NCBI GenBank assembly: GCA_947505055.1
Contig: CANNLO010000053.1
Span: 1-20,433, forward strand
DNA: 20,433 nucleotides
Direction of reading: 5' to 3'
Source: Methylococcaceae bacterium
GTDB taxonomy: Bacteria; Pseudomonadota; Gammaproteobacteria; Methylococcales; Methylomonadaceae
Positions 15,728 to 20,433 of the stretch are shown here, in pieces (the stretch's first letter is position 1; the number at the start of each line of letters is the position of its first letter). Both the position numbers and the translations under genes were made by a program. The notes beneath the pieces were generated by a model. It was given only the letters and a program-made list of their open reading frames with translations, was not told the DNA's origin and searched no databases.

Positions 15728-15744
15728 AACAGATAGTATCTGTT
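15728..15744. promoter_or_regulatory. Perfect 17-bp palindrome, candidate operator for ppnP
   Basis: AACAGATA-G-TATCTGTT has perfect 8-bp arms around a single central base, 45 bp upstream of the ppnP ATG. A one-base centre cannot form a comfortable RNA loop, so a binding site for a dimeric regulator is the better reading. No regulator gene is adjacent. Confidence 0.5.
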
Positions 15745-16183
15745 TCATATGTTTTTTAGCTAAGCCAAGATTCTGACAAGAGTTTCCCGGCGTGTTGAGC
15801 CAGAACGTTAAGCAAGGCAAATTGATTGGAGCTTAACTCAAGCCTGCCATCATTTTTGTATAAACAACGCTGGGAGAAATCCAATGCATACGGGCCAAAT
15901 GAAAACCTGAAACCTTCTTGTGACAATAAAATACTTGACTATTGTCTTGCAACATTTAATTTTTTCTATATGCAAAGAAATATACATAATTTAAATATAT
16001 TAATTTTTTTTAAACATATTTTTCATTTTTTTTTTTCATTTTAAATGAACTATTTTATGCTTTCATGGAACTAATAATGGTACTTAAAAACAAAAGAATT
16101 GTTTTATAGAGCTAGTCGAGTAACTGCCAGACAATCAAAATCTGCCTAAAATTGGCAAATTTTTCTTACCTAGCTGTTTTGAC
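15745..16183. other. AT-rich intergenic region upstream of the metalloprotease
   Basis: Part of a 560-bp gap between ppnP (minus strand) and the protease (plus strand). The stretch 15950-16060 is extremely AT-rich with long T-runs (ATATATTAATTTTTTTTAAA near 15990, another run of T near 16030), likely curved DNA or a binding zone for H-NS-like proteins. An open frame across it encodes a low-complexity Phe-rich peptide with no ribosome site, and I do not accept it as a gene. Confidence 0.5.
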
Positions 16184-16208
16184 CAATTCTTCCTTAGGTG
16201 AAGAATTG
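16184..16208. promoter_or_regulatory. 9+9 bp inverted repeat just upstream of the metalloprotease
   Basis: Perfect arms CAATTCTTC (16184-16192) and GAAGAATTG (16200-16208) around CTTAGGT-type 7-bp centre, 35 bp before the protease ATG. It could be an operator over the promoter or a hairpin in the mRNA leader next to the ribosome site (AGGTTAGGTG at about 16228-16237). Confidence 0.45.
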
Positions 16209-16243
16209 ATACATTTTAATTATAAATAAGGTTAGGTGAAATT

Positions 16244-18511
16244 ATGAAAAAAAGCCCCTCGTTATTAGGGACAACTTTAGTCTCTTTAATGCTCTGCAGC
16301 GCAATTGTGAACGCGGCTCAGGTAGCGGACTTGTATATTAATGTATCTCAGTCTAATGGTCTTCCTGGCAGCAAGCCTTTTAAAATCCATCCCAAAGGCG
16401 ATGAGTGGGGAAGCTGGTATGAAACAGATCAGGGTTACACCGTCATCAAAGACGAACAAACCGAAGACTGGCATTATGCGACACAAGGTGACGATAAAAA
16501 ATTGCACCCAAGCGGCAAAATTTTAGGTCGAGACAAACCAGAAACATCAGGAATTAATCGTCACATTCGTCCAGAACCAATCAATCAACCGACATTTGAA
16601 AGTCCAAGCGCAGTATTTAATGGTCCGTCTGCAGCTGGCGCGTCTATTGGTCTGGTTACCACATCTATTGTAGGTAATGTACCAACCTTGTTCATTTTGG
16701 TTGAGTTTACCGATAAGCTTCATACCTACTCGACTGCAAATTTTGCCGACTTACTTTCAAACCAATTGTCAGCGTATTTTAAAGAAGTTTCTTATGGTCG
16801 ATTTAATGCGGTTCCGGCGAATGAAACTTTTCCTAATGATAGCTCGGCTAATAACGGTATAGCCAATGACGGAATGGTTGGCTGGTTACAGTTAAACAAA
16901 CCTCATCCGAATACGGCAGGCGCCACAGGCACAGCCAATCAACAATTAGCCGTCGACGCTATTACTGCTGCCGATCCCTATGTCAATTTTGCTGATTATG
17001 ACCGCAATCTTGATGGTTATGTCGATAGCAATGAATTAGCGGTTGTGGTTATTCCGGCCGGTTACGAGACTGCTTTTGGTGGCACGGCCTGTACCCCTTC
17101 CCCTTCTATCTGGGGACATCGATGGGCTGTTTTGCCGGCTTTAATTGCACCTACGCTCGATGGCAAGATTGTGGGTGATGCGCATAATGGAGAGGGCGGT
17201 TACGCACAGTTTGGTGAAATACACGGAGCGACCGCCGCTTGTAACCCGAATAACACCGCCAGCATTAAAGACCATATTGCGACCATAGGTATCATGGCTC
17301 ATGAATTGGGGCATCTTATTTTAAAGCTCCCAGACTTATACGACACCACCAATGCTTCTCAGGGCATAGGTAGTTTCAGTCTGATGGCAGCGGGAAACTG
17401 GGCTTCCAAAACTACGGACACCTATCTAGGTCAAAGCCCGGTTCATCCAGATGCCTGGTGTAAATTTTACTCAGGTTGGGTTGATCCGATTATTAACGCC
17501 CTTGGGCCCATTTCTTTGCCAGCGGCGGGAAGTCCTGCCGCAACAGCTACAAATAGTGTGCAAATGCAAACAACCAGCGACCCTAAACAGTACTTTTTGT
17601 TCGAAAATCGAGGTCAGTATGGCTATGACGCCGGTTTATCGGGGGCTATTGCCGGTATTGCCGGCGTGACAGGAACACCGGGTGGTCTGGCGGTATGGCA
17701 TATCGATGAAAACATGCGTACGGCAACAAACTTGTATTCGCCCAACAATATCAAGACTCATAAGTTCATTGATCTTGAAGAAGCCGATAACGTATCGACT
17801 ATGGATGTAAATACTAATCGGGGTCAGGCTAACGATCTGTATTTTGCTGGAAATAGCACCGGAAACACCGCATTTGATGACCTGAGTCTTCCCAATTCGC
17901 GTTTGTACAACGGTAGTTCTAGCGGCATTGCCCTAAATTCGATATCGGCACAGGGGGAGATTATGTCAGTTAACTTTGCGCTAGCGCTTTTGGGTCAAAC
18001 CATTACTTTCAGCTCTGCGCCAGCATCACTGACGGTTAATCTCTCTGGCAGTGTAGTTGCAACGGCTAGTTCGGGGCTTCCAGTTGCTTTTAGCACCACA
18101 ACGCCAACGATCTGTTCAGTGACTGGCGCAACAATAACTGCAGGTTCAACCGCTGGCACCTGTAATGTGATTGCCAATCAAGCGGGCAATGCCAGCTTTG
18201 CGCCTGCGCCCCAAGTGACCATGGCTATCAGCGTCAATGCTGCAGCTGTTGTTATCTCTAAAGTAGCTCAAACCATTACCTTTTCCACTGCCCCAGCTTC
18301 GCTGGCCACTAAAGGAAAAGGTACGCTAGCAGCCACTGCCAGCTCAAGACTGGCGGTCACTTTCAGTTCTTTAACGCCTACGGTCTGTTCGGTTTCTAAA
18401 ACCCAAGTGACAGGTCGTTCCGCTGGTACGTGTACTGTAGTGGCCAATCAAGCCGGCAATGCGACTTTTGCGCCGGCAACCCCTGTAACGAAATCGTTTT
18501 CAGTAAGATAA
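16244..18511 (+). CDS. Secreted M6-type zinc metalloprotease with two Ig-like repeats
   Basis: A 755-residue secreted protease of the immune-inhibitor-A-like M6 family. A signal peptide ends near residue 25 (IVNAA). The propeptide-like region has the family pattern GDEWGSWYETDQGYTVI (about 52-68). A calcium-type EF-hand loop DRNLDGYVDSNE occupies 253-264. The zinc site is HELGH (353-357), followed by LPDLYD. Two homologous Ig-like repeats begin at Q585 and Q676, each about 80 residues with QTITFS, a TPT(I/V)CSV strand, (A/S)AGTC and NQAGNA(S/T)FAPA; the paired Cys may form a disulfide. There is no membrane anchor or obvious sorting tail, so type II secretion is plausible. A good ribosome site precedes ATG 16244. 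It stands alone between an AT-rich leader and its own terminator. Confidence 0.93.
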   Translation: MKKSPSLLGTTLVSLMLCSAIVNAAQVADLYINVSQSNGLPGSKPFKIHPKGDEWGSWYETDQGYTVIKDEQTEDWHYATQGDDKKLHPSGKILGRDKPETSGINRHIRPEPINQPTFESPSAVFNGPSAAGASIGLVTTSIVGNVPTLFILVEFTDKLHTYSTANFADLLSNQLSAYFKEVSYGRFNAVPANETFPNDSSANNGIANDGMVGWLQLNKPHPNTAGATGTANQQLAVDAITAADPYVNFADYDRNLDGYVDSNELAVVVIPAGYETAFGGTACTPSPSIWGHRWAVLPALIAPTLDGKIVGDAHNGEGGYAQFGEIHGATAACNPNNTASIKDHIATIGIMAHELGHLILKLPDLYDTTNASQGIGSFSLMAAGNWASKTTDTYLGQSPVHPDAWCKFYSGWVDPIINALGPISLPAAGSPAATATNSVQMQTTSDPKQYFLFENRGQYGYDAGLSGAIAGIAGVTGTPGGLAVWHIDENMRTATNLYSPNNIKTHKFIDLEEADNVSTMDVNTNRGQANDLYFAGNSTGNTAFDDLSLPNSRLYNGSSSGIALNSISAQGEIMSVNFALALLGQTITFSSAPASLTVNLSGSVVATASSGLPVAFSTTTPTICSVTGATITAGSTAGTCNVIANQAGNASFAPAPQVTMAISVNAAAVVISKVAQTITFSTAPASLATKGKGTLAATASSRLAVTFSSLTPTVCSVSKTQVTGRSAGTCTVVANQAGNATFAPATPVTKSFSVR
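17996..18508 (+). repeat. Tandem in-gene repeat encoding two Ig-like domains
   Basis: Two diverged copies start at 17996 and 18269 (offset 273 bp, 91 codons) and share CAAACCATTAC, a CTG(T)TC(A/G)GT core and CCAATCAAGC(G/C)GGCAATGC. They arose by internal duplication in the protease's 3' end. Copy 2 has lost some of the Thr/Ser-rich loop of copy 1. Confidence 0.85.
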
Positions 18512-18546
18512 GGATTTAATTGATAGATTTGTTTACATGTTAGTGG

Positions 18547-18578
18547 GCTGGGTTGTAGTTTTTTACACCCCAGCTTTT
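18547..18578 (+). terminator. Intrinsic terminator of the metalloprotease gene
   Basis: Stem GCTGGG/CCCAGC (18547-18552, 18569-18574), extended past one mismatch by TGT/ACA, followed by TTTT. Located 36 bp after the protease stop. Confidence 0.7.
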
Positions 18579-18695
18579 ATGTATCTGCAGTCTGGGAAGA
18601 TGTATTTGGTCGATGGATGAACAAGGCGTTGATCCTTAAAATAAAACAATTTTTGTCACGCACCCCAAGCTAATTTGCAATAGTAATGTCAGTAG

Positions 18696-19268
18696 TTATA
18701 GCTTTCGTATAACAAAAAGTCGAGGCGCCGAGTCTTTAGGCTCTGCGCTGTAGAGTGTGCTCACTGCAAATTGTTCGGCATTCAGTTGTTCGCACCAGTC
18801 TTTGATCAGACTGGTTTCTCTATCGCCACCCGCATGCCCTGGATAGGCCAGGACAGTTATAACTCCTTTAGTTGTTAATAGCTGACAGGCAATGTTTAAA
18901 GCCGTCAAGGTAGACGTGGCTTGCGTGATGAGGCTTTTATCGCCACCCGGCAAATAGCCCAGATTAAACATGATCGCTTTGATATTGCCATGGAGATGCG
19001 CGGGGGTTTTTTTCGCCATCTCCGAATGACTGGAATGAAACAAAGTCAGGCAATCTGATAAGGCGTTATGCTGAAGTTTATCCCGCGTTGAATCAATGGC
19101 TTGCTGTTGTATGTCAAACCCGAACACTTGGCCGGATGGAGTGATTTTTCCAGCCAGAAACAAGGTATCGTGGCCGTTGCCAACGGTGGCATCAATTGTA
19201 ATATCGCCGGGCTTAAGGATATCGCTGAGTAAGTCGTGAGCGGTGTTAAGCAGAGAAATGCGTTTCAT
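18696..19268 (-). CDS. mnmM: YtqB/MnmM-family SAM-dependent methyltransferase
   Basis: A 190-residue class I methyltransferase. SAM-binding motif I is DATVGNGHDTLFLAG (26-40), an acidic residue closes strand 2 (GFDIQ, D52), and the family hallmark NLGYLPGGDK lies at 102-111, followed later by AYPGHAGGD. These mark the family once annotated as putative rRNA methylase; its Bacillus subtilis member YtqB is reported to be MnmM, which methylates nm5(s2)U34 to mnm5(s2)U34 in tRNA. Its start overlaps the 3' end of an MnmC oxidase-like gene by 23 bp, which supports a tRNA wobble-uridine role. Family membership is well supported; the exact substrate here is inferred. It converges on the metalloprotease gene. 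Confidence 0.85.
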   Translation of the reverse strand: MKRISLLNTAHDLLSDILKPGDITIDATVGNGHDTLFLAGKITPSGQVFGFDIQQQAIDSTRDKLQHNALSDCLTLFHSSHSEMAKKTPAHLHGNIKAIMFNLGYLPGGDKSLITQATSTLTALNIACQLLTTKGVITVLAYPGHAGGDRETSLIKDWCEQLNAEQFAVSTLYSAEPKDSAPRLFVIRKL

Positions 19269-20307
19269 GGTAGCGCTGACTGTTACAGGAAGAGGGTAGG
19301 GGAGTGTTGTTTAATAAGGTATCTGCGAACTGTTGGCTGTAGCCGGGTATTTGCAAGCTGCCTTTGGCACCAAAACCGTTAAAAATAGCGAGTTGCGGAT
19401 ATTGCGGATGGCGACCGATAAACGGCTGTTTATCCAAAGTGCAAGGCCGGATATTGGCTTGATGGTTAAGCAGATTTACTTGGTTCAATTCGGTTGAGAG
19501 TTGCTTGAGTTTACTAAGCATACTTTGTTTGCCGTGTTCGGTAATTTCGGTATTCAGATTGTCTCGGTCGAAAGTGGCGCCAATCCTGATGTGTTGCTCA
19601 TCCAGCGGGATTAGCCAGCTTCCATAATTAAGTATTTTATCAGGCAGTTTTGTCAGATGTTGCAGGGTCAGGATTTCGCCTTTGACCGGTTGAAACGGCA
19701 ACCAGGAGAACCAGGGATTTTGGGTGGCTTGATAGCCTTCACAAAAGATAATCTGTTTTGGATGAATATCCTGCCAGCATAAAGACGGTTCAAACTGCAA
19801 ATCCTGAAAATCAAAAGCAGTTTGCCGGTAACTGTTTTTTTCAATGAAAAAAGCTTTAAGGTTGCTCAATAGGTGTCGGGTTAATAAATAACCGGTTTGC
19901 CTTTGTTCCAGAAAACCAAACGGAACAGCCAGATTCTCGATTGTGTTTTGTTGGGTTTGCAGCGTGTTGAGATAAGCCAGGTAATCCGGATTATTAAAGC
20001 GTTTGGCGGCGTTTTTTAAGTCATTCGTACTATCAAAAATCCGCAGCATGGGTTTTTCTATATAAAAACTCTGCTGAAAAAAATCGGCCAGGTTTGAATA
20101 GCATTGTTTTGCTACCGGAAGCAGGGTGTCGACGTCGCTTGATTTTACAAAGCGCATGCCGGTAATCGGATTAATCAGGCCGGCCGCAATTTGGGAGGCG
20201 TTTTCAAGGCCGTTATCAATAATGATGATTTTGCAGCCGCGTTGAATCAGTTCCCAGGCTAGCAGACTGCCGGCCAAACCCTGACCGATAATGAGGAAGT
20301 CGATCAA
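19246..20307 (-). CDS. Stand-alone FAD-dependent oxidoreductase, MnmC(o)-like
   Basis: A 353-residue DAO-family flavoprotein. The N-terminal GQGLAG (8-13) with E/D-type strand end (IIIIDNG) binds FAD. A conserved AAGLINPITGMRF follows, and the C-terminal lobe has ANIRPCTLDKQPFIGRHP, then FNGFGAKGSLQIPGY. These echo the oxidase half of E. coli MnmC, which removes the carboxymethyl arm from cmnm5(s2)U34 to give nm5(s2)U34. Here it is a separate protein, without the DUF752 methyltransferase half. The start is TTG 20307: the upstream stop lies 2 nt away (TAAGTTTG) and no ATG is available in frame. It overlaps the MnmM-family gene by 23 bp. Alternatives: a glycine- or ThiO-type amine oxidase of the same family. 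Confidence 0.8.
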   Translation of the reverse strand: MIDFLIIGQGLAGSLLAWELIQRGCKIIIIDNGLENASQIAAGLINPITGMRFVKSSDVDTLLPVAKQCYSNLADFFQQSFYIEKPMLRIFDSTNDLKNAAKRFNNPDYLAYLNTLQTQQNTIENLAVPFGFLEQRQTGYLLTRHLLSNLKAFFIEKNSYRQTAFDFQDLQFEPSLCWQDIHPKQIIFCEGYQATQNPWFSWLPFQPVKGEILTLQHLTKLPDKILNYGSWLIPLDEQHIRIGATFDRDNLNTEITEHGKQSMLSKLKQLSTELNQVNLLNHQANIRPCTLDKQPFIGRHPQYPQLAIFNGFGAKGSLQIPGYSQQFADTLLNNTPLPSSCNSQRYHETHFSA

Positions 20308-20309
20308 AC

Positions 20310-20433
20310 TTATTTTGCCGTCAACGCTACGCCATCAAAACAAACGCCATCCCAACCGTATTTCATGAAAGTCCTTATATTTTGATGTCCAGTGCCATTT
20401 GGATTGTTTAAAACCTCTAGCCGATAATAATCA
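20310..20433 (-). CDS. C-terminal fragment of an unidentified protein (runs off the window)
   Basis: An open minus-strand frame entering from the right edge ends at TAA 20310-20312. The visible 40 residues contain YYRLEVLNNPNGTGHQN, TFMKYGWDGVCFDG and end VALTAK. The composition looks like genuine globular protein, and the stop lies only 2 nt before the TTG start of the MnmC(o)-like gene, so it is very probably the preceding gene of the same operon. I do not recognise the family from this fragment. Confidence 0.6.
   Translation of the reverse strand, partial: DYYRLEVLNNPNGTGHQNIRTFMKYGWDGVCFDGVALTAK

Noticed and set aside
15826..16044. 72-codon open frame upstream of the metalloprotease
   Set aside because: It lies in very AT-rich DNA, has no Shine-Dalgarno sequence, and its translation is a Phe/Asn/Ile/Lys-biased low-complexity tail expected from T-runs.
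1..20433. CRISPR arrays, insertion-sequence transposases, rRNA genes or known riboswitches
   Set aside because: I saw no regularly spaced repeats, no transposase motifs or IS ends, and no recognisable aptamer core on reading both strands.

Overview
The window looks like chromosomal DNA of a gammaproteobacterium of moderate, fairly low GC content. The CorA, YbiT, YaeQ, GltX and PpnP proteins closely follow the gammaproteobacterial forms. A methanotroph-like (Methylococcales) relative is my best guess, from the overall protein flavour and the cysteine-paired Ig-like repeats in the protease; this is inference, not proof.

Left edge (1-920): an accessory, mobile-element-like segment read on the minus strand. 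It has a small basic gene (390-620), a possible 38-residue micro-ORF (209-325), and the start of a replication primase-like gene running off the window (1-215). It abuts a comEC remnant (921-2486) that begins exactly at the conserved SGSHIGL motif and lacks the whole N-terminal part, so an element has probably integrated into, or recombined with, this DNA-uptake gene. A convergent D,D-carboxypeptidase with an unusual polycationic tail follows (2551-3720).

Middle (4130-9460): a small heat-shock protein with an upstream 64-residue gene (minus strand); a periplasmic gamma-glutamyltransferase overlapping a Sfp-type phosphopantetheinyl transferase (plus strand); and gltX followed by a promoter, tRNA-Ala(GGC), two identical tRNA-Glu(UUC) genes and an intrinsic terminator. 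Thus a glutamyl-tRNA synthetase sits beside its own substrate genes.

9541-15683: sixA-corA (minus strand, probable operon); a small helical, charged protein and a calcineurin-type phosphoesterase (plus strand); then a minus-strand run ppnP - NYN-domain protein - yaeQ - ybiT. ppnP and the NYN gene are 4 bp apart behind a perfect 17-bp palindrome.

15684-18578: a 560-bp AT-rich intergenic region with a 9+9 bp inverted repeat, leading to a secreted M6-type zinc metalloprotease with an EF-hand-like loop and two C-terminal Ig-like repeats, closed by a terminator.

Right edge (18696-20433): a tightly coupled minus-strand cluster. The C-terminus of an unknown protein is followed after 2 nt by a stand-alone FAD oxidoreductase resembling the oxidase half of MnmC, which overlaps by 23 bp a YtqB/MnmM-family methyltransferase. 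I interpret the last two as a two-gene replacement for bifunctional MnmC, making mnm5(s2)U34 in tRNAs such as the tRNA-Glu(UUC) encoded in this same window. This is the most interesting functional hypothesis here.
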